Below, one piece after another: positions 1 to 10,169 of a stretch of 20,255 bases of DNA. This stretch comes from Gracilaria vermiculophylla (lineage: Eukaryota; Rhodophyta; Florideophyceae; Gracilariales; Gracilariaceae): the NCBI GenBank assembly GCA_019155205.2, contig JAHNZQ020000227.1, positions 1,211,728-1,231,982 on the forward strand. The letters run 5' to 3'. The notes beneath the pieces are model-generated. The model was not told where the DNA came from. It made no database searches and worked only from the letters and a program-made list of their open reading frames with translations. Position 1 is the first letter of the stretch. Every line of letters starts with the position of its first letter. Made by a program: the position numbers and the translations under genes.

Positions 1-1
1 A

Positions 2-1189
2 CCAAAGGGCTTTGTAGAAGCAGGCAAAGAAGACCTGGTGTGCCGACTGAAGAAGGCTATCTATGGACTTCGTCAGGCCCCAAGACAATGGCATTCTAAG
101 ATATATGCCTTTCTAGTTGATGATGTTGGTCTAACGCCTAACGATGCTGATGAGTGTGTATACACAGGAAAAATTCTAGGTGCATTGGTGATCATCGCTA
201 TCTATTTTTATGATTTGTTGATTGCCAGTCAGAGCTTGAAAGCAATGAAATAGGTGAAAGCTGAGCTGTCGTCGCGATTCCGCATGAAGGACCTCAAAGA
301 AGCTCGTATGGTTCTTGGTTTTGAGATTCATTGACATCGTACCAAGAGAGTCCTGTACTTGACACAGAATGCTTACACGCACAAGGTACTGGAACGTTTC
401 AATATGCTTCAGTCCAAACCGATGGATGCATCCATGGACTCTGATACTGATTTGCATCTGGAGGAAGAGCCTGTCTGTGATGTTCCTTACCGGCAGGTGA
501 TTTGTTGTTTGATGTACTTTTCAGTGGTTATCCTACCGGATATATCGTACGCTGTGGCCAAACTGACCAAGTAAGTTGAGAAACCAGGCGAAACCCACTG
601 GAAGGCGGCCAAGCGTGTGCTGCGATACCTGAACGGAACTCGTACACTTGGACTCGCATATGGTACCACCTCTAAAATCGATATGCACGGCTTTGTGGAC
701 TCTGAAGGGGCAGGAGACAAGAACAATCGCAAGTCCACCAGCGGCTACATGTTTTTCATGTGTGGCGGTGCAGTGTCGTGGAGCTTGCGTCAGCAAGAGG
801 TGGTCGCGCTGTCCAGTGCTGAGGCAGAGTACGTAAGTCTGTGTTCTGGGACTAAGGAAGGTATTTGGCTGAGGCGCCTGTGGAGTGGCATTGGTAAAAC
901 TCTTGGACTGCACGTCAAGGATTCGGTGAAAGTGATGGTTGAACCCACTACCATGTATGTGGACAATCAAGGTTGCATTGATCTTGCTCGGAACAGAGTG
1001 GTAAACAAACGGACCAAACACATTGATATCCGTTATCACTTCACGCCAGAGGCGTTGCAAAAGAAGTCCATTGTGTTGCATTACTCTTTGACAAATGATA
1101 TGGTGGCAGACATGCTAACCAAGCCATTTAGCAGAGTGAAATTGCAGAAGTTCAGAAATGCAGGCGGCTTACTCTTCCTAGAGCTCTGA
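2..1189 (+). pseudogene. Copia (Ty1/copia) pol 3' part: reverse transcriptase and RNase H, three in-frame stops
   Basis: One reading frame runs from the window edge to the stop at 1187-1189 and encodes the second half of a Ty1/copia reverse transcriptase followed by RNase H. Visible hallmarks are AIYGLRQAPRQW in the RT palm (about 53-88), the RNase H blocks RKSTSGYMFF and ALSSAEAEY (about 730-830), YVDNQGCIDLA (957-989), and the C-terminal HIDIRYHF and ADMLTKPF blocks. The frame is interrupted by stops at 251-253, 332-334 and 572-574, with no frameshift. The RT catalytic box, normally Y-x-D-D, reads IYFYDLLI (about 206-229), so the first Asp is Tyr. In RNase H the usual acidic SDADW-like block reads FVDSEGAGD. 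The 5' part of the element lies outside the window. It cannot make active enzyme. It belongs to a different Copia family from the element at 12989-17679, because the motifs differ. Confidence 0.93.
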
Positions 1190-1199
1190 AGTCAGAAAC

Positions 1200-1208
1200 A
1201 GAGGGAGG
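1200..1208 (+). other. Polypurine tract of the left Copia element
   Basis: AGAGGGAGG lies 10 bases after the pol stop and one base before a TG start (TGTTAGCAGG). This is the usual place and composition of the primer for plus-strand DNA synthesis in Copia elements. Confidence 0.7.
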
Positions 1209-1209
1209 T

Positions 1210-1560
1210 TGTTAGCAGGAATGAGCTACTGTCCCTGCTGTCGCAGCGCATTGCTGTTCCTGACACATATAGCTGCTTGTGTATGGAACCGGACTACGGT
1301 GACACCCCGGATCCGTGAATTTGTGCACTGTCATGCTCTCGTGAGTTTACATAACGGATACGCCTTTCTGTGCATCAATTGTGCCTTGTTGTGCTTTGTT
1401 GTTGTCAGCCATATTGAATTGTGGGTGACATTGTGGGTAGCACATTTATGTAATGGTTTAATATGATTGGTAGTATTGATTGTCCCTGAATTATAGTGTA
1501 GGTTACACTCTGATCGAGCTGGGGCACGTTTGCCACTATATAAGGTGGCCTCGAGGCACC
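1210..1560 (+). repeat. 3' LTR of the left Copia element (end not determined)
   Basis: The LTR should start at TGTTAG (1210) directly after the polypurine tract. No second LTR copy is in the window, so the 3' end is a guess. A TG...CA pair would allow an end near 1506 (GGTTACA). A TATA-like box at 1537 would fit a longer LTR ending before the chromodomain remnant on the opposite strand. No open gene is seen in this stretch. Confidence 0.45.
1537..1544 (+). promoter_or_regulatory. TATA-like box (LTR promoter candidate)
   Basis: TATATAAG sits inside a small palindrome, GCCAC...GTGGC (1532-1549). It could be the promoter of the left Copia LTR. It is nearly symmetric, so it could equally serve an LTR of the (-) chromovirus remnant to its right. 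Confidence 0.35.
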
Positions 1561-1599
1561 TCCAAAAAAATCCAAGCCAGAGCTGGCGAACTTCCTTTG

Positions 1600-1811
1600 C
1601 ATCCCCTCAACTTTCCCTTTGCCTCAATGATCTTTATTAGGAAGTTCTCCGGGACACGTTCCGGAGATTCTTCCGTTTTGTCCTTCGAGGTGCACCCATA
1701 CCAGCGGACGCGGTACAGTATTCTTGCAGGGGTTTGTCGATGGTAACCGATATGGTCTACCGCGTAGAGGATGTCACCTTCAGGGGTCAGGATGGCATCG
1801 GGAGTCTCCAT
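1600..1811 (-). pseudogene. Isolated chromodomain of a Ty3/Gypsy chromovirus (copy A)
   Basis: Read on (-), this open stretch contains a recognisable chromodomain: YAVDHIGYHRQTPARILYRV, then RWYG, then an acidic and Pro-rich turn and VPENFLIK. Chromodomains sit at the C-terminus of chromovirus integrases and are thought to direct integration by binding modified histone tails. The usual third aromatic (WxGY) region is altered here to RWYGCTSKD. No integrase core precedes it on this strand: 50 bases upstream the DNA becomes (+) strand integrase. The same segment occurs in inverted, more decayed form at about 2630-2840. It is a fragment of the 3' end of pol without an element around it, open but not a plausible stand-alone gene. 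Confidence 0.75.
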
Positions 1812-2840
1812 TAAGGGTTCACCGAGAGCGGTGAGGCGCCGGGTTTACCTATATGGAATACTGTTGTACGTCCTCAAGGACAATGGCCCCCAGTTCGCGG
1901 CGAAGCTCTTCAGTTCCATTTCCGGAATGCTGGAGATAAAACAGCTGTTTACAACTACTTATCACCACCAGACCAGCGGACAAGAGGTTAAACAAGACCA
2001 TCGCCTTGAGGCTGAAGCACTGCGTTGCGGACTAACAGAAGGATTGGGATGCAAATGTGGGCCCGCTCACTTATAATTACAACCTGCACGTGTACCGCTC
2101 AATGATGACCGCTCCTTTCAATCCGGTGCCCTCCCGCATCCCTCGTAGTGCCTTCATTGCTGCACGCGCCACGATGCGCCCGACGGATGGGCCACAGGTA
2201 CCAACAGCGGCGAAAGCAAAACGCTCCATCTTAATAAGGTATGAGAACGCACCCTCCCTCTCAAAGTAGAGGCTCAACGCCTCGCAGAGTAGATTTAAAA
2301 CAAGATTTGGGCCGAAAGGTGAAAGAAGGCTCTCACCCGAACAAAGGCGACGAGGTTTTCCTCAAAAACCCTGGGGAAACGTCCGATGCACCGTTGAACC
2401 TCACGCGCAAGGTAGCGTAATACACTTCAGTGCCTTACAAAGTCCTGGAAACCTATTGGGACACTGTCCCCATTGAGATAAACAAGCTCCGCGACGTAAT
2501 TTCCCCTGAAAGGGTGACGAAAATCCCGACGCCTGGCCCTTCAGAAATGCCCTCCACCACACATCAGGGTCCACGCGCTTAACTTCTTCATTCGATCACC
2601 GCAGGAGTGATGACACCCGTGGTTACTGGAAACGTCATCACAACTTTCGGTAAAACATTGATGGAAGCTTCAGATGCCATCATAGCCCCTTAAGGTTATC
2701 TAATGTACGCGGTGGACCATATTGTTTCCCAGCAACGAACCCCCGCAGGGATACTGTAACTCGTCTACTAGTACGAATAAACATCAAAGAAAGACACGGA
2801 AGAACCTACGGAACACATCTCGAAGAAGTTGATGAAAAGA
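1636..2840. repeat. Diverged inverted repeat, arms about 1636-1850 and 2630-2840
   Basis: The reverse complement of the left arm aligns with the right arm across the linker and chromodomain. Shared blocks include GATGCCATC, TACGCGGT(A/G)GACCATAT and GGAAGAA. Many substitutions are spread over the length. I judge the arms to be two copies of one chromovirus family in opposite orientation. Confidence 0.75.
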
Positions 2841-2850
2841 TACCACTTAA
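1858..2850 (+). pseudogene. Ty3/Gypsy chromovirus integrase 3' half with chromodomain (copy B)
   Basis: This is the end of a Gypsy pol spread over several frames. First, DNGPQFAAKLFSS and YHHQTSGQ (about 1880-1985) mark the second Asp region of the integrase core; the Glu expected a few residues after GQ is displaced (GQEVKQDHRL). Next, KDWDANVGPLTYNYNLHVYR and APFNPVPSRIP (about 2039-2135) are the end of the core. From 2346 one frame carries GDEVFLKNP, PYKVLETYWDT and a TKIP block, the GPY/F-type C-terminal module. It continues in the same frame to a chromodomain, MYAVDHIVSQQRTPAGIL (from 2703), and ends in PFKKKGGG at the polypurine tract. Several in-frame stops lie in the last part. The first Asp and the zinc domain are missing, so it is inactive. 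Its order and its end at a PPT support a real pol 3' end. Confidence 0.85.
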
Positions 2851-2891
2851 ATCTGGTGCGGAAACGCCTCTCCACATATGCGCTTCCGTTT

Positions 2892-2908
2892 AAGAAAAAG
2901 GGAGGGGG
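2892..2908 (+). other. Polypurine tract of the (+) chromovirus remnant
   Basis: A run of 17 purines (A-rich, then G-rich) falls exactly where the chromodomain frame ends. This is the expected primer site before a 3' LTR. Confidence 0.6.
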
Positions 2909-3145
2909 CCCACGACCGGAGTTGTTATTCATATCCGCTACCTATCCCTCACCTGGAGTTCTCTTTTTCGCCTCCAGGATGCCGTTGCCCGCTTTTCGCA
3001 CGATCATCCAGCGGCATTTCGTATACCTGAGAGCACCGGAACGGCTCATTTGTCTTGCAACTGCCGTTCACAGAGCTTCTTCTCCAACTCAAGGATCCCT
3101 TCTTCCGCTACCGGGGACTAACTCCCATCGACAGGGTTCTTTTAC
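2909..3145 (+). other. Possible 3' LTR of the (+) chromovirus; no gene seen
   Basis: By position this should begin the 3' LTR. No TG start abuts the tract (the nearest is around 2922) and no second copy exists in the window, so neither boundary can be shown. An open (+) frame through here has no recognisable motif. Confidence 0.25.
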
Positions 3146-4284
3146 CTACAGTTCACCGAATCGCGTCGTATACTCCGCGCCGAGCCGAGCTTTTGCCGTG
3201 AGTGCTTGGCTCTCGAAGACCTCCGACAGGCTTTCCTTGATGGCCGCCATCGAGGCTTGGTTCGCCTGGGCCTTATGGAGTTCTAGGGCCCAGGTACGCG
3301 CCTCGCACAGAGCTTCTGCGGGAGACGCCGGAGCAGGACAGCCCTTTACCATGCACGCCTGCACCAACTCTTGAAAGGCAGCAACCAGAGCCCCAGATGA
3401 TAAGCCGCCTGATGGAGCACCCGAAGCGGCAACCTCCGTTGACGGAACAACAATCGCCACGGACGGAGTCGCGGGCATTCTGAAATCACCGCCGAGAAGG
3501 TCGGCAGATCCAAGGAAGGAGTTGGTAACACCGGAGGTGACGGCGATGCGGTAACTGGGACGCTCCGCACGCAATGCTATAGAACAGGCGCAGGGACGCT
3601 TCGCAGTCGGGGTTGCACTACCGGAGCCAAAGCTACCGGGACGGGAGCAATTTCGTCCTCTTCCGCAGGGGACACGGCGGCTACCACTGCGGGAGCCTCA
3701 GGCATTGCGGCGGGCCGCGGCGTTATCACCTCAGGAGGCGCACCCATATCCTTGAACCGAGCCGGTAACCGACGGGGCGTGCGAGACGCCAGGCTCTCCA
3801 CCAAAGGGTCATAGTCGGAGACTCGGAGCCGTTGCACCTGAAGAACCCCAGAAGGTGAAAGACGGGGAAAGGCCGGGTAGGCTCGCCCACCATCGTCTCC
3901 ATTAGGACTCCTCATGATGGGGTGAAACTTATATTAGGCGTATTCATACCAAAAGAAGCCCAGAGTATCGTTTCACGCTATCTGCAGTTTCTAATCCGGC
4001 AGCGTCGCCGCCTCGGATTCGATCCACGCGGTGCCCTTAATCACATTCTAAATGCCAAAGGAGCTCAGGATCCGGATTATCGACGCCCAAAATGGGAGAA
4101 AAAGTCCGGCGGTCAGCTGATACGAAGAATAGTAGTAGAGGAGACCGTCACGGCACCGAGTAGAGGAGGCGACGCCTTCGTCCGCTGCTTGGAGATACGC
4201 CGTCAGGGTGCCGACCGCGAACTCCGTCGAGGCGATCAACATAACCAGACGCCTTAAGCAGTCATGGGGATCTAGGACCTCCAA
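3146..4284 (-). pseudogene. Gag-like coding remnant, probably Ty3/Gypsy
   Basis: Read on (-), one frame is coding-like from 4284 to 3577, with several stops between 4047 and 3915. It continues in a shifted frame from 3574 to 3146. The middle segment opens with MRSPNGDDGGRAYPAF and is rich in Pro, Ala and Val. The last segment (about 142 residues) ends in an Ala/Glu-rich, probably helical stretch (SMAAIKESLSEVFESQALTA). Length, composition and the location upstream of an isolated chromodomain on the same strand are what one expects of a Gag N-terminal half. There is no zinc knuckle and no capsid signature I can name. The other decayed (-) gag in this window also begins with MRSP, which is a weak similarity. 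The function is inferred. Confidence 0.3.
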
Positions 4285-4287
4285 GTT

Positions 4288-5620
4288 GTGCTACGCAAAG
4301 GTAATGGTTGTTGCCCCGCAGAGGTGCAGGGATATCTAGTGGTACTTTCCAGCGTTCAGCTTGTGGAACTACTTCGCACGTTGCCCAGAAGGCATGTCGT
4401 GGGATTCCGTGTTACGCTAACTGTAGAAGTGCCCAAAGGCGGTCCGTACTCGGGTCGCATCCTCAAGGTGCGTCCCTAGACAGTTGCGGTTGAGCCAGTA
4501 GAGGAGATCGTATAGAGCGTCGAAGAGCAACACCACTAGGGCAGAGCGCCCATTGGCGATGCTTCCAGGCTGTCCCACTCACTGGTGCGCACTCTCTTTG
4601 GGCAGGAGTATCTGGGATCATGCCCGGACCTCCCCCTCTTCAACGCACCTGAGGTAAGATGAATTGCAGTGTTCTACCGTGGTTGGAGCGTTTTCACCGT
4701 GCACCGGAGTGTGGAGCCAGTGAGCGCGATAGGCGTACACCCAGTTCCGCTTCTGGTCGTTCCAAGCAATATCTGGTACGATGCGGAATCACGTCGCCTG
4801 AAGGTACTGTCCGAAATGGTGGATTTAGTCCCCCACGGGGCACGGCAGACTGACGCGCCTGTCGTGGAACGGCCCAAAGACCCGCGTGGCCCAATGGTCG
4901 GAGAGCTCCCTTACCTGGGCAAAATGGTGCACCAGTAGAGGTGTGATACACCTCAGCATCGGAGGAAGACGTAGGTGCCAGGGCTGGAGAAGTCATGCCG
5001 ATGAGGTACGGAGCTGGATGAATGGCGACCGAACGTGTCGTAGCGCTTGACGTGAGTGATCTGACGACACTTGGGGAGCGGCCCGCGGTTACACGCCTGA
5101 CCGGGGAGGGAGCCGCGCCGAGACGCCTTTGTGGAATGCGCGGAGAGGACGCACGACCGGAGGTAGGCGAGGTATGGAGAACCATGGCTAGGAGTACGTT
5201 CATATCCAGTGTAAGCTAATGGGAACGCAGTAGAGAGGATTATAAGATGATACACCTTCACGGAGACGGAAAGAGCGGACGCGATAAATCGGGTGTTCCC
5301 CGAAAGGCATCCTCGAAGAAATATGAACATCGAGTTCCCTTAGGAGTCAGCGACCAGTCCGGAATCGTCCACGCTCCGGTAGCGGAGGTCAAACGCCTGC
5401 GCCGCAAAGGAGATACTCCAGTTGTGCGGGTTATCACGCCGCGGAGTGGCGTGGCAGCGTTAACGGGGTACCCCACGAAGGAGAAGACGATGCCCGGTCA
5501 AGCAGAGCCGGAGCCCGCAAACGCCGAAATGTATAAAAAACGAGCCCGCTATGATACGCCGCGCAGGAGTATGTAAGAATGGAGGAATGCATAAAGGAGG
5601 GGATGTGTCACATCGCTGGA
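4288..5620 (+). other. Coding-like stretch, unrecognised, heavily interrupted
   Basis: Frames on (+) read like degraded protein: 4288-4479, 4669-4938 (with VLSEMVDLVPHGARQT and VVERPKDPRGPMV), 5022-5219 and 5247-5576 (rich in Lys, Arg and Pro). The first two share a frame, as do the last two, with stops in between. A (-) frame of 169 residues overlaps at 4694-5203 but is low-complexity Ser/Pro/Arg. I cannot assign a family. By neighbourhood it is probably retroelement sequence. The GC content is higher than in the flanks. Confidence 0.25.
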
Positions 5621-6218
5621 AGACCGCCCTGGCATCAACACCGACAGGAGTCACCCAGGAATTCAGCTATTTAAAAATGCACCTCGAGTACGTGCTGCAA
5701 TTCAGAAAAGGGGGTATGTAGTACAGTGGATCCTAAGGTAATATGGCTGTGTGGCTTTATGGTGTGACATTCCTAAGCAGGGCTCGTAGTTTTTTAAATG
5801 AGACACGTGTTGCATAATTCGGCCCGCTTGCGCTACAGTATCCTTAAGGAAAGGTAGAATTTATATTTATTTTAGTTAACTTGTGCGGGTAAAGACAACA
5901 GTAGTGAGACCTGCCAAAGTGGGCTCCCGGCTTGATACTTAATCTGCCAGTCGAACACCACCTCTGGGGAAATAAACTAAGCACCCTTTAGTCTTCGTCT
6001 ATTTTCCCGGCCGAAGACTCTCGTCGATCATTTTAAGGTTTCTAAGCGACCGAACTCCAGGTCGCTCCGTAGTAGCGCTTGTAGAAGCATTGTACACTTA
6101 GTGAACCTCCTCCTCCGCTTGGTGTTTGCGGATCCCCTTTCAGAACTCCCCTGGCTCGCGACAGCGATTACTGGAGAACACCTTTAGAAAATCGTAGCTT
6201 TGAAGTCAACAAAAACTC
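5621..6218. other. No gene identified
   Basis: There is no open frame of note on either strand. It sits just downstream of the (-) RT fragment, where the rest of RT, RNase H and integrase would be expected. Fragments on (-) near 6000-6150 are faintly RT-like, but I cannot support an assignment. Confidence 0.3.
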
Positions 6219-6900
6219 CTATAGGAAGTTGTGCGCTACTAGCTCCAAAGGAGAACTGATGGTATCACATAAAGCAGGAAACACGGTGGCACTCCCATTG
6301 GAGCCAGTACACTCGTCCACATGAGGAATGGGGTACGCATTGCGTGTCGTCACGGCATTGAGCCGGCCACAGTCGACGCAAAACCACAAGATTCTATCGA
6401 AATTCAGAGACAGTATTACTAGAGATATCAGAGATGAATAAGCAAGCTCAATAACAGTGGCACGGAGCATCTCGTCCACTTAGAACTGTTGCTCCTCGCG
6501 AGCCTTTTTTCCGGCCCTGTCAGGTGTTGTGCCACCTTTCTTGCGTGCGGCTGCACATGGATACGTTATTTCATTGCATAAATCTCCTCAAAGAAGCTGT
6601 CCCACATTATGGTGAATTTTCGCAGCATATTGCGGAGGCGCTCGCGGTGTGACTCTGGAATGTGTCCAAGGTCGAGATCCTCGAGTGCATTCTGAGGGTT
6701 CGCCGCCTTGAAGCTTTTCGGCTCGTGGCTTTCTCTCTCAATAACCACTTCCTTGGCCTTTTCAGGCGAGTATTCCCACTCACGAGTACGATATAAAATC
6801 TTCTCCCCCGGATACCGTGCTCCAATCCTCTTTAGGACACCGTCATCGGTTAGAATATCGAGGGTCTTGGCCGTTGTTATCTTGGTTGGGACTATTGCAA
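6219..6900 (-). pseudogene. Ty3/Gypsy reverse transcriptase, N-terminal fragment
   Basis: The frame ending at 6566 carries the pre-RT connector (HIPESHRERLRNMLRKFTIM then WDSFFEEIYAMK). A shifted frame carries DEMLRATVIELAYSS, then RILWFCVDCGRLNAVTTRNA, YPIPHVDEC and ATVFPAL (6479-6270). These are classic Gypsy RT fingers and first palm blocks, in which the family has fCvDyRrLN and a catalytic Asp after FSAL. Here the sequence after FPAL is CDTIS, so the Asp is displaced by one residue. The YxDD motif and thumb are absent; similarity ends near 6219. Confidence 0.82.
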
Positions 6901-6946
6901 GTAGTTGTTGCGTACCTTAGCCAGTGACTTGGTTCTTCACAAGATT

Positions 6947-7655
6947 TTAGAAGTTGTTACCAAGGCTGGCAACGAGGTTGCGGAGAGAAGTATCCGGCGT
7001 CATCTGCATTATCCTCTTTGTAACGACTAGTTGATGCTTTTCGTACAACGAGGAAAGTCGTTCAACCACCGGTGCAGCGTGATGTAGAGAGGTCACATCC
7101 ACCATAACTCGAGTTCCTGCCCGGATCCGGATCGAAGTTTTTGCTCGGAGCTTTGTCAATTTCCGCAATATGGGAGGAGGACACTGCGCAGCAGAGAGCG
7201 GTACAAGTTTCTGGGAGACGTTTTTCAAGAGACAACGAACAATCGGAGCGAAGGATCCGTCCTCCAATTCTACACGCCTTTTGGTATGGCCGGGTGGCGT
7301 CGATGAAGTGGTCGCAACAGTCAAATTCCAGTATAATTGGAGCTGCAATTGCCTGGCCTACCAAAAAGTCGAGCTTTACAATCAAGCTCCCCAGACATAC
7401 GACTAAATAGATGATCTACACCATTTTCATCCGGATACTGTTCGCATCCATGATGTCAAGTGCCGTTCCGTAACGGATTCGAGACCGGAAATGCGGAAAC
7501 AATACAGATTCAACAACAAAGTTCGGCCCTGCATCTCTATATAACACCGTGAGATACTGTAACATAGACTGGGGGCTTTGGCCCGGGTCGTCGTAGACCT
7601 TGTACCTGCGGTTGGCAATTACCAGGACTCTGTCTGAAAGCCATTGATGTTTCAA
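6947..7655 (-). pseudogene. Retropepsin-like aspartic protease remnant (Ty3/Gypsy)
   Basis: The frame from 7655 reads VLVIANRRYKVYDDPGQSPQ, where the family has a hydrophobic stretch then D-T/S-G-A. Here the active-site triad reads D-P-G-Q. It continues past a stop (7416-7418) into LDFLVGQAIAAPIILEFDCC and DHFIDATRP (about 7370-7280), the conserved second half of Gypsy proteases. A frameshift near 7280-7350 moves the reading to VELEDGSFAPIVR and the stretch ending at 6947. The protease would process Gag-Pol. With the active-site change, an internal stop and a frameshift it is inactive. Confidence 0.7.
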
Positions 7656-7813
7656 GCGAGTTCATGGTCGAAGAAGAACTGCAAAGCGTTCCGAGTCTGC
7701 GTCTGGGGCGTTCTTTCTCGTCAAAATTTCCACGGGGGAGCGAACCTACGGCGCCTCGGGCGTCACACACCTTGACCTTCTGGACGCCTTTTTCGAAGCA
7801 AAGACTCCCGCGC

Positions 7814-9627
7814 TCAGTTTTCCTGGCCGAGAGCGTCCTGAGCAGATCGCTCAGTATCCTCTGTATTGAATGCTTGGCAATTTTGCTCACGGTATCCCGC
7901 CGAAGCGGAGTTGGTTTCGACTCCCTTCCATAAATGCCGTACCTCTCTCACCAGTTTATGACGCATGAGTAGATTTGGTGAGACTGCACTGAAGTCCGTT
8001 TTGGCACGGAGATATGATACAGCGGGGACCGATGCCTTTTTCTCCCGTGTGAAGGCCTCGCAGTGGGCTTCGATCATAAGCAGCTCCGGGATACAGGAAA
8101 GATACTGCGGGGAAGTGTGATCGTAGGCATATGAAAACATGGCAAATCAACCCTATCGCTCGACGCGGGGATATATCATGAGCATCGGGAACTCGTCCTG
8201 GCGCGAAGGAGTACGACCAGCCTGGACGCAGGTTACAGACATAACCGTTTTAAAACGTAATACAAAGGGCCATAAACCGTCCGTTACCAGCGTACATCGC
8301 TGCATCATTTCCGCTGGTTTCGTACGTCACCTCCGTTGGAGACGATTGCTCTGAAGTAGGGTCCCATAGAGCATCGCCGTGGGGGAAGTGAAGAGTGCCA
8401 TACCCTAGTTGAGGCTGTTCTTCATTCATGAGAGAAAGGGATGGAAACTGGCTTTCCATGACCAATTCTTTGGCAGATCTTGACCTCTGATGAGAGTGGC
8501 GAGCCCAAAGCGCACCACCTTCGACTCGCGCGTACGGCCCTAACTCCAGGAAAGTGAGCTGAGGTTTGTTTTCCCGACATCGGGTGACCAAGTTTTTGAT
8601 CGCGGACTTCAACCTGTCGATGAACATGGCACTCCACTCATTAGCGGTGTAGACATAAACCCAACGGTGGTAAGCCTTATTACGGCACACCGAATCGTCG
8701 GTTTTCGTCTGTCCGTCATTCTGGCGGATGTCTCGCAGAGCGAAGATGGCGTACCGAATCGCATGGTGGGTAACATAGGATTGCAGCAAGTAATACAATG
8801 CATACGGCCAGCAACCTTCCCCTTCATCTGAGGCTCGGCTTGAATCTGTGTCAAAGTTGAATTGCTCTCCAGCCACCCTTCGTAAAAAAATGTGTTAGAG
8901 TAACCTAGACTTGTACCTCGTTTATTCCGAGTACATTTGCCTCGGCGAAAGATCGCAGTACAAGCTCCAATACAATGATGGGTTCTTTTCCAGAAACGGT
9001 CTGGTTCCGCACTGTGAGGTACACTCTTTTGATGAAATCCCGCTTTCTTCCCATGTCACGGGGTGTTCTTTTCATCGCGTAGTATTCCAGCCGATGGTAC
9101 CGGTACGACACAAGCTTCTAAGACATCCGGTTTTGCGGCTTCAACTCTTTGATATCAACGTACCTCCTGCACTTTGTGCGTGCCCGAATGAAATCTGCAG
9201 TAGCCGGTGACCGCTTGGAGAAGAATGACCTTGCGTTCGGGTTCTGAGCAGCAGACTCCGATTTTTCAGAAGCATTCGAATAACTCGGTGAAGATCGCAA
9301 CGCAGTCGACATGTCATCATACTGGGTATACTTGTGCCCTTCTAACTTTAACCTACGGCGATCCTTTCGCACGTCTCTGTTAACATCTTGTTGAGAGGCT
9401 GAACTTGGCACAGCCAGGATTGGCGGGTCCGTCAGGATTGCCTTTTGCAACCTCTCGAGACGAGATTGAGAACGGCCAATCCCGGTCGTGACCCCTTCTA
9501 CGAAGGCAGCAGGTCCACCGAAGCATTCCAGTATGGTGTTGAAATCTGACCTCAGAAGACGCACGTCCTAGACCACCGTGCTTACGGGGCTAGCCTCAAG
9601 AACCCCCACGTAGGGTGGCGAGCGCAT
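7814..9627 (-). pseudogene. gag remnant: capsid and eroded zinc knuckle (Ty3/Gypsy)
   Basis: A probable start ATG is at 9627-9625 on (-), beginning MRSPPYVGVLEASP. An in-frame stop at 9568-9570 follows, and then an open stretch to 9118. A second frame (8876-8250, 208 residues) is the most convincing part. It contains YALYYLLQSYVTHHAIRYAI, NKAYHRWVYVYTANEWSAMF and QLTFLELGPYAR, which resemble the capsid C-terminal region of Gypsy Gag proteins. A third frame (8140-7814) opens with an eroded zinc-knuckle-like block (DHTSPQY with a downstream Cys) in which most ligand Cys are replaced. At least two frameshifts separate the parts. Gag would form the particle and bind element RNA; this copy cannot. 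Confidence 0.75.
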
Positions 9628-10169
9628 ATGAAAAGGATTCATGTGCAGCTCGCGAAGCGTGGAACTGCCCTACCAGGTATTCGATCTGGAAACGTCCAAG
9701 AGTACCAGTTGCTCTTTAGGAAACCGCTTCGGCGGAAATCGCCTTAGACAGTCCACCACCGGGTGCCAGACTATCCAGAAAAGCTTGGGAAATATCTATG
9801 TTTACCGAGTCATACCCCGAAGATTGGCGACCCCTCGCGGCCAGACTGAATCCAGAACGTATGGGGATCAGTGAAGACAAGCGGTAACCACGTTAGTAGG
9901 CCCGATTGAAAGTGATGACAGGTCCCGCCCCAGATGGCTTATTCGGCATCTTAAAACGGTAGGAACACGGAAACCACTAAGATCTTTGTAAAATAATACT
10001 AGAAGAGGAGACAAAATTTCAAGTTATCCTTCTACGTTGGAATACCACTTGTAGTTCAATAGCTAGTAGGCGAAAAAAGCACACAAAGACGTCCGGATCT
10101 CTCTCTACAGAGGTAGTTCAGCGATAGAACCCTATCGAGGAACAACATGACAATGTTGGATGTAAGACC
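9628..10169. other. Upstream of the (-) gag; no LTR or gene demonstrated
   Basis: By position the PBS and 5' LTR of the (-) Gypsy element should lie here. I cannot delimit an LTR without a second copy. No convincing ORF is present. Confidence 0.3.

Larger units (their letters stand above)
6219..9627 (-). mobile_element. Decayed Ty3/Gypsy retrotransposon: gag, protease and start of RT
   Basis: On (-), remnants occur in standard Ty3/Gypsy order: Gag (9627 to about 7700), protease (7655 to about 7240), the connecting segment, and the first part of RT (6479 to 6219). The frame changes repeatedly between them and several stops occur. The RT breaks off after the first palm segment. RNase H, integrase, LTRs and PBS were not found. 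It is a 5' fragment of an old insertion, much more decayed than the Copia element at 12989-17679. Confidence 0.85.

Noticed and set aside
533..1081. 182-codon (-) ORF
   Set aside because: It lies antisense to the well-supported Copia RNase H and has no motif; a shadow frame.
2829..3374. 181-codon (+) ORF
   Set aside because: Its first part is the chromodomain tail and PPT; the rest has no motif and overlaps the (-) gag-like frame.
4694..5203. 169-codon (-) ORF
   Set aside because: Low-complexity Ser/Pro/Arg composition with no motif. The (+) frames look more protein-like, though neither is proven.
9824..9840. TTGGCGACCCCTCGCGG as a possible PBS
   Set aside because: It resembles a Gypsy-type primer site on (+), but the nearby Gypsy gag is on (-) and no LTR edge can be shown next to it.
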